NCBI GenBank assembly: GCA_010279815.1
Contig: QEOQ01000206.1
Span: 1,339,628 to 1,403,627 of the forward strand
Length of the DNA stretch: 64,000 nt
From: Brachionus plicatilis
Lineage: Eukaryota > Rotifera > Eurotatoria > Ploima > Brachionidae
Reading direction: 5' to 3'
A program made the position numbers and the translations under genes. The notes under the pieces are model-generated. The model had not been told where the DNA came from and ran no database searches. It saw nothing but the letters and a program-made list of their open reading frames with translations. This document shows, one piece after another, positions 24,311 to 39,700 of this stretch. How positions within the stretch are numbered: the stretch's first letter is position 1; each line of letters opens with the position of its first letter.

Positions 24311-27300
24311 GAAAATTTTTTAAATCTCTTGATAGAAAAATGTAAATTGATTTAAATTTTTGCTTAGTTTAACTAGGAAATTGATTGACTGGAAAATAAT
24401 GGCATCAAAAGAAAGCAAAAAAAATTTTGTTTATCAATAAATTTTTGAAACAATTACAAATCAATTAAATTACGTAATAAATAAAGATTATTTTGTCATT
24501 TATTTAAGTTGCTAAATCACGCACACTACTAGTCATACGTAAGCGATCAGTTTAAATTTAATTTTCTCAAATTTTATTTTCATTTTTCATTAAATGCTTT
24601 TAAAATAGCACATCACAAAATATCTATAGCCTTGTTTACGGTTTAATCCAAAAAATACTAAGTCTTAATTTTAAGCTCTAATTATTTTACAAATTTTGCA
24701 TAGAATTTTAATTTGACAGAAATTCTAGCATTTTACCTTGAGTTTTATTTGAGGCCTGAAATTGATACTAAACATTAATAGCTCGAAAACAATCAAAACC
24801 AAGGCCATGGAAGCACTTAAAACGTCTCTTTTCATTTTTGCTTTATTTCACTTAAAGTAATCTTTCTTTGACTTGGCTAAATATTTGCTCATACTCATTG
24901 AACAGTTGCCGTAAACATATCACTTTCAGCCCAGATTCCACAATAAACAATAAATGACAAAAAATAAAAAAAAAAAACCCTAAAAATTCCATATGTTTAA
25001 TTAAAACTTATTAATTTTCCAGTTATTGAATTAAATGAAGGGCATTTAAGCGTGAATCATAGGTATTTGACTAATCATGCTATTTAGGCCTTCTTAAACT
25101 CGGAACTTTTAGTCCTGATTGATTTTTTTAATCAATAATTAAAATCTAAAAATTCCCATGATATTCAGATTCAACGCTTGATTTATTCACTGTCAAACTA
25201 ATCTTCATTCAGATCTAGAATAGTGTGTTGATTCAATCTTCAAACATTTTTTTATTTATCTTATCTGCATAGAACAAATTAAAAGCAAAAAAAGGATTAG
25301 AAAATTTTATTAAAAAAATATTCTTGATAAACCAAGGTATAGAGCTGGCTAATGAAATGGCGAAACATGTGTGCTCAGGCCGAATTGTGACCACCAATCT
25401 GGATTTTAAATTTAAACCAGATATTTTTGAAGATAAAAAATATTTACAGCTTTAGAAGAAACATAAAACCTCAAAAAACATTTGAGTTGATTGCTTTATT
25501 TAATCCAAAAGTGTCGAGCGAATCGAGAGTGTCAGGCCAACAAATTTGGATTTAAAGCAGATTTTACTCATCTTTCATTTTTTTTTATCACCAAAAAAAT
25601 TAAAATTTTGATGAATTTTAATTTCTCAAATTAATACTCCAAAATTGAAATTTATCCGCAAGAAGTACTTGAATTTAGAGGAATTCTAATTACTCTAAAA
25701 TATTTCCTCTATGACAAGCGGAAAAGTTCTATGTTTTAATTAAATTTGAGCCTCATTCACTTTGACATTTATGTTTGACTTGTTTGGCAACTGCGACTAT
25801 TTCTTCCGTGTTCAAGCTTAATTTACTAGACTGAGATACGCTGACACAATTTGTGACTAGTAGCAAAAAAATTTATAAATTAATAAACTTATTTACAAGT
25901 GAATGACACTTTTTGAGCAAAATCACTTGTAAAAAATAATATAAATAAATCATTTAGTAGCACACAGTTTAACTTGAAATTTGGTCACACAAAAGCGCGC
26001 CCGAGCAGGTCCTTTGATTTTGTCGGGCTCTTTTTTTTTCTATTAATTTAAATTTGGGCTCTTTGGACAAATGAAGCGTGCATTTCAAACTATTGCCAAA
26101 CAATCATAGACTTTGCTGCTTCATATGATGCCTATTTTTATAAGCAACAAAAAATAGAAATTTTTGAATATTTTTAATCTTTTCCAAGTCTAGCTTTAGC
26201 TTATCTATTTTCTTTGAAATCGATCGCCTATACAAATATTTCAATTAACTAATTTGTTGGCTACAGAGCGCTTTCAAGTGCCTAATTCTGTTTATTCTAG
26301 TCAAAAATGTTTTGTTCTTGGCGATTTGAAATATTTTCAATTTTGTAGATTAATTTTTTGGATAAGATTTTAATCCTAATGGGTCTTTAAACTAGCCATA
26401 AATTATTTTCCATATATCCGCATCCCATGAGCTAATTTAATTCAAATTTAATACAACAGGGCTTTACGAAACTCAATGCAAATTGAACAAAAACATCTCC
26501 CTTTTTTTTTTAAATTTAAATTAAAAAAATTTTCAAAAAAATTTTTTTTTGTCCCAAAATTAATTTTTGTTTAGCTTTCTGAGTTAAAAAATTGGTTGAT
26601 GAAGAGCATGTGAAAGTCGATTCCTCAGTCAAACTCCATACTGGTCAAAAAGATTCAGATGGTATCAAAAAAAAAAAAAAAAAAAACTGATTCAATTTTT
26701 ACATAAAATGGTTTCACCATGTTAGAGAGTACTCTAAACTTATTTTTAAAAAACCTTAATTTTTGTAACACTTGTAACTTATCATATAATTCAAAGTCAT
26801 CTTATTTTACAAAAAAAAGGGAAATATTTATAAATAAATAAATATTTTCCTTTATTATTTTTAAATAAGAAAGCCGCAATTATGGCGATTTTGGGAGTTG
26901 GAGCGTCAATCATGGACCTCCAGTACTCTTATTAAAATTACTAATATATTTAAGATTGTACAATAGTGATAATAAATATTGTCTAATAAACACATAAAAA
27001 ATTAAAAACAAAAAATTTTTTTTTTTGCATTTGATTAGTACTTTATTATGTTTTCCTCTTAGAAATGAAATATAATAGTTGTTCTAATTAATTAATTTTT
27101 CAATTCTTTTTTTCGCTGAAATAAAATAAATTTTTAACAAAACTTACACGTATCTTACGTGAATTTCTTTTTATTTTTTTTGAGATAATTTACGTGAAAA
27201 TAAACCATCAAATAAAGAAATTAAAGAAGAAATGAAAGTATCTTTGTTCAGTTTGCAGTGAATTTCTCAGTTCAATTGTCATTTGATTCCAATTCAAGTG

Positions 27301-30300
27301 CTCTCTAAAACCTATTCGTAAGTCTTGATCGCTGGGATTATTTAAATAGACTCTTTATTTCCAAAACAAGCGTATTAAATACTTTGGTATTCTAAGCTCG
27401 GTATTTATATCTTTTACTCTAGCATTTAGCTCACCATGAACCTGTATCTGGTCTTGGATGAAAACCGTAGCAAAAATTAAATAAATATTTAAACTTTTTT
27501 GTTTTTATCTAGATTAGAGCAGACTAATTGGGGCGCCTTTTTTTAATTGTAAAATTAAAGCCGGCGATTAGGTCTGATCCCAGCCAGAAGCCCTAATCGC
27601 ATGGCCATTTATCTAAAAATTTTTATCTTTAAATTTTTGGACCTGACCGGCTCTTTTCTCAATTTTGTGGTGAAACTAAAGAAATGTGATTCTGAGAAAC
27701 AAGGCTGAAATACGATAGGTTTGTGCTGGCATAAATGGCTTGAAATGTCTGCGAAACAAACATGTGGAATAACAAATACTCTTAAGCTAACAAAACACAT
27801 CTCAGCTCTTGGCCTGAACGTGATTTGTAAAAAAATGCAAAAATTGTACACAGGCTGACAACTTAATCGTTGTACTCGAGGAAGAAACTAAACTTGTTTG
27901 TAAAACAAGGCCTCGAGGGTCGAAAGGATTTTGTGTGGCCATGAGCAAATCGGCTGATAATGGCTATCTATTTAAAATCGATTCGAAAATTGTTGTCAAC
28001 ATTTGACACTCGAGCAAACATGTAATTAAGATTGGTAACAGTCTAACGATTCCATTGTTGAATGTTAATAATAAGGTAGAGAGTCTAGATTAAGATCGAT
28101 AATCATTTTTTGTTGGTAATGATTTTTGAAAATCGGATATCATTTAAAGTGTTGTTTGTTCCTGTAGCGTATCGAGGCCACCTCATGTTGTGTGCGTTTA
28201 TTGTTTGGCTATCTGTGGCGATTCTAAAGGAAACAAATTTTCAAGCTAATCTGTTCAAACTATTCGCGTATTATCTTAGGCCTACCGTCATAAACAAACA
28301 ATGGCCAAAGAAAATATTTGCTCGGCTCATGTCCGAATAAAGAAAACTAAACATTAATGTTACGCTTGAGAGACCCGCAACCGAGAGAGTGTTTTCATTG
28401 AATTTTTGTTTATCTATCAAAGTCTTTTAATAAAAATTTTATTGCTTTTTTATTTTTATTAACAACTTCCTTTTGAGCCTTTGCAAATAGCTTATCATCT
28501 AGTGAACAATAAAATCGATATCTATGCTTTTTTTGACTATGGCTTAATAGAACAAACTAGCCGCTTATAGACAGTCATACAGGCAATTAGCGTCAAGGCT
28601 CTTCTAAAACCTTTTCAAACCATCTTCAGGTTTTTGATCTTGAAAATTTTCTAAAAAAAAAAAGGGGAATATTTTTTTATTAATTTGAATTAAATTGAAA
28701 AAAATAATTTGTTCTCAGGAACCAAATTACCTTAAGCGATAAATATTAATTCTGTCAAGATCTAAAAACAATAATTTTGTGCGTCACAAATGACAACTTT
28801 TAATTTAAAGTCTACTCATTGTGGCTTGGTTGCACAATAGTTTTATGAGACTTGTTCCATGGCTAAAAAATTTCTAACCTGAATTAAATTAATTTTTTTC
28901 ATTTTTTATGTTTATTTTTCTCAAATAAAAATTTTGTTTTTATCTCTTTTTTAAAATTGATAGCAACAAAAATTCTAAATTTTATAAATTATTGACTATT
29001 TTTTTCAATAAATATTGATTAAAAATTATTTTATTAAAATTCTCTTAATATTTATTAGTTTTTGTTCATAAAAAAATAGATGAATATTTTCTAATTTAAA
29101 AATAAGCTTAAATGAGCATAACATCGTAAAAAATGCATTTTTTTCTGAATAGAAACCACTAGCACTTTAGTTGTAACATCAAAATAATGCTTTTATTTAT
29201 TATCTTTTACAATGGCTTATTAAAAACGCTCAAATTTTTAATTAAAAATTAAAAAAAATCGCAAATAATTGACTTAAAAATTCAAAATTTACAAAAAACT
29301 AAATATTAAAAAAATTCCTATATTTTAGAAAATATCTTCAAGTCAAAAATTAATAAATTTTCCATCTGTTCGACCGGTGATTAAAATAAATGGCTAGATT
29401 TAGAGTTTTATTAGAAATAAGATTATGTTTTAATAGTAAATTCCAATAAAGGAAAGCTATTAGAAATCAATATTTATGACATTATTGTGAAATTTAGTGA
29501 GGTACAAAAAAGTATTGAACTAAATTTTTCTTTTAATGTAAAATAAGTTCTTCAAGAGAAAGAAAAATCGGTGCATCATTTTTAATTTCTGCAAAATTTT
29601 CTAAGTCTAAATATTTGGAATTAAAATCCTGATAATATTCCAGAATAATGGCACTTAATGAAAAAATAAAATTTGTTTTATATTCTAATTTAACATTTTT
29701 TACAAGTATTTTCAATCGCCTCAAAAAAAGACTTTGGTCCATTTTAGACTGCCTGAGCTAACCTCTTATGTTATTTAACAAAAAATAAAATCTTTTTTTA
29801 TCTTTTTTGTAATTACAAAACTAATTATTAACTTAATAAAAATATGAGATTTTTTTACATTTTTGCCTTGCTCTTTTATACTGAATTTAACAAAACGGTA
29901 GTTTACCATTTGTTATTTTATTAAAAGTAACAAATCCTAATTAGAATATTTAAATAGTTTTTACAAGTCGGCGCCAAATGATTCAAGTTTATGAGAAGTG
30001 CTGAAAATAAATATTTTTTTAAACGATTATAGTTTAAAATGTTTACAAACTAAAATCAGTAAGCTAATTATTTTTATCTTAGATTAGCCTTTTCGGCGAA
30101 TACTAGTTAGTTTAATGATAAATAGATTTGCCGGCCAAATTAGAGAGCTTCAAGTGGAATTTAGATGCGTGTTTGTCCGCTAGATTTTGGACTTATTGGT
30201 ATGCTTTGTTTGATTAGCTTATCTCGTTTCCAAACACCGAGATTCAAGCACTTTTAATACCTTTGTTTTGATTGATGTTTAAATAATGTAATTTGATGCT

Positions 30301-33300
30301 AAGCGCATTAAAATTGCCTGTCACGCTTATCTCTTTTATCAAGTTTAAAAAAAAAGTTCGGACCAACTTTAACTAAACTACATGTTTACTCTATCACACT
30401 AAATGCAAACGTCTTAACTTTTAAAATTTACTTCTAATTTTTAATTTTAATTAATGATTAATTTTGTTAGTCTAGCTTAATTTTATTTAAAAAAAAAAAG
30501 AAATAATTTTGTTTGGCTTTATCGATAACAAAGCCAGGAAAGTAAAAAATTTAAATATCCAGATTTAGTGATTGTAATGGATTTATTAGTGAAAGCAATA
30601 AAATTCGAAATTTAATACCGAGCATATAATTATAAAGCACCTGGCAAAATCTAATGGTAACGGGTTATATTCGGTCAAAAATTTCAACTTATTCGAATGG
30701 AATTTTTGAGACCTATTCGAATATATTTAACAAGTTAACTCAATGATGGATAATCGATTAAGAAAATATATCGACTGTTTCTATTTGTGTGTCTCCGAAA
30801 ATTCTTAAAATTTGCTTTTCAAAAAAAAAAAGAGTTAGTTGATTCTAGCTTTATTTTCTTGACCTAGAACTTTCTTTAATTGACTTTTCATGGCTTTGAC
30901 TAATTTTTGAACGCGTTTTTTTTATCGTCTATGTTCAACTCATTAAAAAAAAACACTAATTGAAAAACTTTGATTTGAATTGCAATTTCTATTTTATTCT
31001 ATAATTAAAAAGTTAAATCTATCTAGATTTAAATTTAAATTAAATTATTCATAGAAATGATGGTTTCAAGTAGTTTCGATTATTCGGGCTGATTCTCGGA
31101 CAAAATCTTAGTATATTTTTGCGAATGATCCAAGTCTAATTCAATTTAATACCACTCTTTCACAAAAATTCAACAATTCTTCAACTTTATGACAAAACTT
31201 GATTTTAATGAGTCAATTTAGTTTACCAGATTAAAATTTTGAATTTTTTTTTTATATTCAATTAGTTTTTTTTCTAATTAAAAAATATATTGCTATTAAG
31301 TTAACTTGAGTTACTACAATTCTAACCATGTTATGAAATTTTTTCAATTTTATCTTGACAATAGACTTAAATTTAAATTATCTTCCACTATCCAATGTTC
31401 ATTTTAGCTCTAATTATTTAGTTAGATTCTAATTTATAAATTAATTCTTGAAATTTATTTTATTTTAATTAAGTTTTCTTTTGGCTAGAATAATGTAAAG
31501 CTTGAGATTTTCGTAAAAAATAAAAATTATTTTTTTGAATTTTACATTAGATCAAGTGGTATAAATTGAATTCAAAGAAAAATTGGAATGATTTTAATTT
31601 TTGGGAAAAATTTTAAGCTTTAATTCTGCGTTAAAATTAGAAAACTTGGTGTTGATGCGGAATCAAGATTTAAAAAAATCTTTAAAGCATTCGGTGTAGG
31701 TTAAGAATGTTTTAACAAAGACGTGATGGTGTTTGCTTCATGCATCAAAGCTGTGTTTCTTTTTATGAGACTGCAATATCTAACAAGATAAAACAATATC
31801 TAATTTTCCACATGTGAGATGAATAAATCATTTATAATAGATTAAAAAAAAATAGAAAATAAAGTCAAATTTAAAAATGGAATAGACCATTAATAGTAGT
31901 ATTATGACATATTCTGCAACGAGTTCTGCTGACCGAGCTAAGCTATGGCAGATGCAATTTATTATCTTTAAATATTTAAAAAAAAAAAAAACTATACAAA
32001 TTCAATTTTTGATATTGAAACAATCTATAATTAAAAATATCTATCGTTTTTGTTCTTTAATGAGTTGAAAAACATGATGCATTGATTAAAAGTTATATGG
32101 AAGTTCGTCCATTGAATCAAATAAGATAACAAATTTTGTTTTTAAATTATTCTTTTCTAAACTTAAAAATTATTTTTTTTATTTAATTTAAAAAAAAATA
32201 CCTTAGCATGTGAAATTACTATATTAGAGAAAAAATTTCACTTTAATATTAGTTTTGCCCAAATTTTTAAAAATTATTATTCTTATTTTGAAAAAAAAAA
32301 TACTAAAACATGTGAAACCATAAAATAATCACACGGAATAGTTATCAATTCATGCCGGTTAAAAATCAATACCTCTTTGAATGTGTATTTCTTGGATACG
32401 GCATATCTTAATATTTAATTGGAGATAGAATAAATTTTGTTATTAAACACAATATAATGAGCTTAAGTGAAAATTTGAGTGCAAATCTGAATTGAGAGAA
32501 CCAAATTTCCCAAAATAACAATCATTTTTTAATCCCATTTAAACCTTTTAATTGACCAATTTCCTCAAGAGTCCTCATTGAAAAGAGAAAAAAATCATGA
32601 CTCGAAACTATTTACATGCAATAACCTTTAAGTTCAATTTGGAAACCCTAGTTTAAAAGCTTTGTAGTCTCCTGATATTTCAACATGTATTTTCGTCTTT
32701 GTTTGACATAGTTTTTATTGTGGTTCATCCAAAATGTAATTAAACTCTAAAATCTCTGCTATTGTTTGTATTTGTGTGATTTTAATACCACCCATTTAGA
32801 GCAATAATTAAATGAGATATTAATAATTAAATAGATATTAAAATTTGCCAAAACTAAGTCCCAAGCTTAAAGTATTTAAGCGAGCTTCGAATGAACTGAA
32901 AGTAATCCCCGATATGTCCAAAGCAAGAATCTCACGATTGGACATATGAAACCGCGGAGTCGCAAGCCAAGTCTTTGAGTTAAGAGTCGAATTTGGAGTC
33001 ATAAAGTGACTTGAGCATGTCCGAGAAAAAGACTGAAATTTTATATCTTAGGCTGAGCCAGACTTGGACGCTCTAATTGGATTAGTTAGAATGTAGGCAC
33101 TCAGAGCCGGCACACCAAAGACTACAGCTGGACAATAAATTGAAAGAATAAATTAAAAATTTATTTATTAAAATAAAAAGTGTTTGACCAGTAAAGTTTT
33201 AATCAAATATGTTTATCTCTTGATCTAAAAGACTTTATAAAATATTTTATAGACTCAATGATAACCTAAATTTTAGGCCTCGAATGCTGCATTGAGTCAA

Positions 33301-33642
33301 AATAGACCCATTCGGCTAATAGATTATTCTAGAAAAATATTAGAAAAATATTGTTTCTCATTACTCGAATGTCTAAAGATACTAGACGCTTGGTCACACA
33401 AAATTAGGGGTTTTTAGACATTTAAGAAAGCAAAATATTAACTTTAGTCCAACAAAAAAAAAAGATCTACATTGTTATTCTGTAGGAAAAAGCAATGAAA
33501 CTAATTATTGTTTATTTGTAAACAGTCCCTTTGGTTTGTAGGTAAGAAAGAAAAACTAAAAACTTATGCTATCTGGGTTATTAGGTTTTTTATTCAAATC
33601 AAATTGAATTAAGCCAGTTTTGGACTGGAAACTGTGCTAGCA
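24311..33642. other. gene-poor region upstream of the Ig-receptor gene
   Basis: I find no exon with convincing coding character. Visible items are a 20-bp-plus A run near 26670; islands of higher GC near 25.3, 26.9, 27.6-28.3, 30.1 and 32.9-33.1 kb; two ~60-bp tandem-like units containing AGCATGTGAAA/AACATGTGAAA at 32160-32320; and a 10-bp perfect stem ATATGTCCAA/TTGGACATAT at 32912-32921 and 32938-32947. The short open frames here have no recognisable family. Promoter and enhancers of the divergent Ig-receptor gene could lie here, but nothing in the sequence proves it. Confidence 0.5.
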
Positions 33643-33747
33643 CTAATTTTGAGCCCTTATGGTCTTATCCAATTTGGCCAATTCCTCCTGAGAAGGTTTG
33701 TTGTTGCCATTTGAATCAAATTTTTGAATTATCTTGAAATTAGAAAT
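33643..33747 (-). CDS. possible terminal exon or relic with an EF-hand-like motif
   Basis: Read on the minus strand, after a possible acceptor (CAAACAG at 33748 and above), 34 codons end in a stop at 33643-33645. They include FKIIQKFDSNGNNKPSQEEL. Loop positions 1, 3, 5, 9 and 12 (D, N, N, S, E) fit an EF-hand. Loop position 6 is Asn instead of Gly and position 8 is Pro instead of a hydrophobic residue, so calcium binding is doubtful. No partner exon was found upstream on this strand, and an in-frame stop precedes the proposed acceptor. It could be a real last exon, a gene fragment or chance. Confidence 0.3.
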   Translation of the reverse strand: MSNFKIIQKFDSNGNNKPSQEELAKLDKTIRAQN

Positions 33748-36700
33748 CTGTTTGACCTTGAGAGAATGATTACGATTTCAGACTGATATCGGAACAAATG
33801 CTATTTTTTATATTAGCCAAATTTAATTATTAATTGATGCGTTATTAAACTTCTGCTGTGCCCCATATTCTCATTTAATCAAGCTCTAAAAAACAAACTA
33901 ACAAAAAAAAAATTCAAGTCAAAACAAAATAAAAAAAAGAAGTTATTTAACTATTATTCGAGTCTAAATTGAATCTAAAAATCAATTTAATATTTTTAAT
34001 TAAATGAACAAGAAAAATGAGGTTTTAACTTGGATAAACAAAAAATGATAGTTTCGTGACTATTCTCGACTTGATTTCGAGTTTAAATGATTAAAAACGA
34101 AAGTTTGGTCCTTAAATCCAATAAATAAAAGAACTAGACCTTGAAAATAGAAAGAAAATTAATTAAGATTATCAATGAACTTAAACAAGATACAATTAGG
34201 AGAATTTTTTGAGTTTCATTTTCTTCAAAATTTCCTATATTTTTGCTGATAGAAGAAAAAGAAGAAGTGAAACGTCTTATAAGCTCAGAGTGAGTGGAAA
34301 ATTCTCAAAAAGTCTTGTAATGGATTCAAGAGCTTTTCAAACTTGTTTTCACTTTTGTGCACTAATCATAAAATATATATCTTAAATAAATTTAATCAAT
34401 TAAAAAATTTTATTTTTTTATTTCCAAATTTGAAGCTCGATTTTGTTTTTCTAACCGAGAAAAATTAAACAAAATGTGGTTCCATTTAAAAATTAGGGCC
34501 TCGAACTCTCATTTATTTGTGTTACAGTTAACTCAAAAATCAATATCGATCAACACAGATAGATCAATTAATAACATTAGTTTTATTGTGATTGTTTCTG
34601 CCCTATTTTCGAAGATTATTCTCCTCATTCAAAAGCTTTTCAAAGTCCTTTGGTTTATTTTGGTTAAATCTTTGTCTAAACAAACATTTTGTGAGCGTAT
34701 CGATTTTTAAAAAATAAAATAAATAGAAAAAATTTCAAAAACCAAAGCTGCAAAAGAACCATTCAAATTTAAATTGGTATTTTGTTTCAAAATCTCAGAT
34801 TACCTTAAACACAATTTTTCAAATATAAAATATAAAAAAATAAACTTTGATTCAGTGCCTTTGATGCTTTTAATCAAATATTTGATGTTTTGTTAAAATA
34901 AGATGTCTTAATTCGAATTAGTTTTTAATTTGGGCTGAAAAAAAATCAACATTTCTTGATAAAAATCGGTTTCTGATTACATTTATTGATAATTTAATTA
35001 TATTGCAATTAATATATTTTAAAATCGAATTAGTGACAAAAAATTTGAAAACTTTGTTTGATTGCTTTTTTTTTTAAACATTAAATATTTTTTGATTAAA
35101 TTAAACAAATAACTAGTTTAATATTTACCCACATAGCTAATTTAATTAATTTGTGTTTGATATAAATTTTTGCCTTAAGTAAAGAGAAAATAAAATTATC
35201 ATTGAGTTTGTTTCATTGCTTTATTAATTCTTTTGATGAAAACTTGATATTGCACAATAGAAAAGTAAATAAATCAATTCTTGCTGGAAAAAAAGAAATA
35301 TTTTAAAATCTTACTTAAAATATTTTATTTATTTTTTTCTAATTGATCGTTAAAAATTTAAATTCTTTGAATTGAACCTTTTTGATCTTTAAATTTTGGT
35401 TTTGCCAATTTATTTAATTAGTCTTGTTATTTACAAGTGTATTTTTATAATTTTTGTCGTGTAAGATTTCCTTTTGTTAAGAAAAATTCTAACTGGATTC
35501 GAAGTGAATTTTTTTTTTGGACAATCAAAACCAGACAAATTTTCTAGGAATCGAAATTAGGCAGAATTGACAGAAGCCATATGAGAATATTGTAAAGCTT
35601 TATTGAAAAATAACCAAATCTCGCATATTTCATGTTTTAATTAAATGTATAAAATATTACGTAATTTGTCATAAATAAAATCCCCATAGCTAATTTTTAT
35701 TTGAATTCTACATCCATTTATAAATAAGAAATATCATGTAAGCTTCCTTAAGGTAATTTTTTTCTAAATATACGCATATAAATCCTGTCTTGTTAAATTA
35801 TATTGGGAATCTAAAATTTCTTAATCAACATTAATCTAAAGCTCAATTTTTTAAAATAAAGCTCGATTTATTATAAAGCTTTGTGGATAAAAAATCAATT
35901 TCTTGTACATAACAAAACACTTAAATTTGTTGAAAAAAAGCCTCGATAAAGTAAAATTAATTTTTTACTAGATTCATAGTATTTTTTGTTAAAATGATTA
36001 GAACAACAAAAAGATGTATTTTGCTAAATAATTACATAAGAACTTATTTAACAATGACAGCTTCAAAAGTACTGATAAAAAATTATTGTTATAAAATTGT
36101 ATTCATAAACTAAATAAATTTAGCAAAAGACCTGTTCGTTTAAAATTTCTGCGAGTTTTTTTATTAACTGATTTTTTTTAGTAATTATTTAATGATTAAT
36201 TTGTTAAAATTTATACGGAAGAATGGCCACGTTCATTTGATCATTAGTCTAGCGTATATGGTTTATTTTTTTTTATTAATAAAAAAATATGAACCTATCT
36301 GAAAAGTCTTTACTTAAAAAATATCAAGTTAAAAATTAGTTAGAGAATTTTATTGATAATTTAGAAAAAATAAGTCTAAAATTTTATATTTTATACTCAT
36401 CTGATTAATTGGGCTAACTCAAAACTATTCTGATGATCTTTTATTGTGCTAAATTGGATAACATTTCTGTAAGTAATAATCTTTGAGTATAAAAATTCAA
36501 CAAATAAAGATTTATTTATGAGTTGACACCAGCGTACTTGATTGCAACTATTGCGAAAATTCCAAGATTTTCTTTTTTTGTTTACGAAATTCTATCTATA
36601 AACATAGTTTTTTTTCTAAGTATTCCTTATTTTTTTTAGTTGGCTTATTTTTGGTCTTGGTTCTGTTTACTATTTAGCTAAAATATCATGATAAAAATAC

Positions 36701-39700
36701 CAGTATTGAATTTTGTTTGAGTAAACAACAAAATATATTTTTTAAATATAAATATTAACTATTAATTAAAAAAATTAATCTTTCTTTTCGCTTCAAAATT
36801 TGAAAATCGCATTGGCTTTATATGAATGAAAATTATTTACGATAATAATCTAGAAATTCGAAGCTGTTTTGCAAGAGCATCCAAAATTGAACACAGAATC
36901 CTGGACTACTTGATTTTGATTCTACTTTGAATATCATCAGACTTAAATACCTAATTTAGTCTATGTTTATTCGTTGTTCAAATCAGATATGGTTTTGATT
37001 TAAATCTTAGTTAAACAAATGTCACTGAATATAGACAGATGATTTTTTCTTGAACCATTCAGTTTTATCACTTGGAATGATAAGGTCCTGCTTATTATAA
37101 GGCTAATAAATTTTAGACCGTGTAGTTTTATCCATTTATTGTTTTTTTTTTAAAGGGCATTTTAAATTGCTTGAATCTTATCTAAATTTTCTTTCTCCCA
37201 AAAACAAAATTCATTTAATATTGTTTATTAGTCTTTTAATAAACGATTTAATCTCTGTAATTACTAAAAATATTGACCGATTTTCAAATAAATATATTGC
37301 TTTGATATAAAATTAATTTAAGACCTCTATAATCTTTAGAAAACAAAAAAATAGGTTCGAAAAACGAGACCATGCTTTAATCTTTAGATTATACATAAAA
37401 AATCTGAAAAGTTTAAAAAAAATTTAATAAAATATTATTTTTAATCTATAAATCTTTTTATGCTAGTTGAATGTTTAACATACTTAAATTATTATTTTAT
37501 TCTTTTATTAGAAAGATGATGCAAAAAAAAAATCAATTTTTATTTGATTATATGAATTCTATTTTAACTCTGTCTTTCCAAAAAATTTAATTAACACTCA
37601 AAGGATAAATCCTCGTAACCTTCAATAAACTAATTTTCTTGCTCAATATTTGAATGAGATGAAAAATAAATGTTTGGAATAATTTCCTTTTTAATATAAA
37701 TATTGCCTTCAAATCAAATCTGAATTGATCGTAATTAATTTTGACATAATCATTTTTGTTCTACTTGGACAATATATTTTTTAAATTGTAAAATGATTTT
37801 AATTTCTACTAAAACAAATTTATGAGATAGCTTTTAAAGTTGAGTCATATTCACAGCAAAGCTAAATTGAAATGAATTTTCAAAATTTCATCTAGATTTT
37901 GGCTAATAAAAAAAATAAAATTAATTAAATATTTAACTTCAACAAAACATATAATGAAATTGATCTTGAGGGATAAAATTTTAGTTCTATCATTAATTTA
38001 GTTTAAAATTTTAAAAAACTTGATAAAATACTCTCATCGACTCAGAAAAGTGTTTTTTTATTCTTTGCTAATTAGTTTACGACCAAAAACTTATCTTAAA
38101 TTAGCATTCAAACTTTTGAAAGCAAATCTTGAAGCATTTAATTTAATTTTTTTTTCTCTAATTGTTGATTTTTCATTATTTCAAAGCACTAGAATCAAGT
38201 GATTAGCAAGAAAAACGCTCCGAACCAGTTGAAGTCGGTTCACGTAACGTTTGAATAACCGTGTGTCAATACCAATAATTGTGACAAACAAATAATGGGA
38301 CCTGGTTTGTGGACGAGAAATGCTAATTACGATTCTAGACAATTTAATTGTGTTTATTTTGTCGAGAGAGCTTCTTTGAACATCATGTGTTGAAAAGAAA
38401 ATTAATGATTTAGTATCCTCGGATTTATTGAAAATTTGAATAATTCAATTTCCTTTTAGGAGCTTTTATATTAAAATTTAATGCAAATTACCCATCAAAT
38501 TTGTAATTTGTTCAGCTACAATTTACTTCTTGTATATACAATTAAAAAAGGTAGTTATTAATTTCGCTTAGATTTTTTTGTACTAGACTATTATTAAAAA
38601 AAATCAGTTTAATAATCGATCGGAACCTAACTGATCGAAAATTTATACAAACATAAAATCTTATAAATTTAATACTTGAGTTGGGCATTCAAATAGTGCA
38701 CTTATGGTCTATTAATTGATTTTTTATTTACAAACGATTTGGGAAAATTATAGTTATTTAGATCCATCATTTTATATAATGGTTTCACTTGAAATTTGAA
38801 CACATTGCAATTAAATGAATTTAACCTGAGTACAGATTCTTTTCTCAAAAATTGATGAGTGAAGGCGAATCACTTGAGAATTGGTTTATAAGAATGCAAA
38901 AAATCTTGAAATATTATCTTAATCTACTAAAATGCTTAATTTAGCAAATTTAAAAAAAAATAAAAAACTTCTTATGCAATAAAACCATTAAAAAATATTG
39001 ATTTTCTAAAAAGTCAAAAAAAAAATTTAAATTTTTTATTAGATAAAATAATCACTTAAATGTGATAAATATTTCACTAGAAAAATAAAAAAATTCATTT
39101 ATTATTTTTTTTGTTTAGTCCAAAGTTGATTAAAATTTGATAAATTTTTTTTTCACTCATACAAGCTGAACAATTTTAATGTTCCGAAAATAGTTCTATC
39201 AAAATATTGAAAAATAATAAATCAACCATTCGGTTTTATATTTGGGCAAGATTTTTATCAAATCGATGAAGAAATAAAAGTTAGCAAAGCTCAAGCATGG
39301 TCATTGAAATAATTGAAATTGCTTCTTTATAGTGATTCTGTTTTATTTTTTTTTAGATTTATGATACAATAATTCACCCGCTGATAAAAAGATAGCCCCA
39401 TATAAACCAGTCTAGGGTTTTAATTTAGATTTTAAATCATTTATTACAGATTATGATTTTAGGTCAAAGATTACTATCTTTATAGTAGGCACGAAAAAAA
39501 TGAAATGATCTAATCACTGAAATTCCACACAGACTATTTAGATATAAGAAATTTGCAACAAGTTTTTCCTATCACTTGAAATTTGTAAGATCTCAAAAAT
39601 ATTTTATGTACAAATCTAATTAACAAGCCCTCATTTGTTTTATTACCAATATACCGATAGATACAAAAGCCATAATTTCCTATCAAATTATATTAAATCC

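Noticed and set aside
25325..25456. Open stretch encoding GIELANEMAKHVCS, reminiscent of an RNase H end (GNExADxLAK)
   Set aside because: The catalytic Asp is absent, no neighbouring RT or endonuclease sequence is seen, and the match is too short.
27609..28340. Short open frames near 27.6-28.3 kb as genes
   Set aside because: No family similarity, no splice context and atypical composition; the higher GC alone is not evidence for coding.
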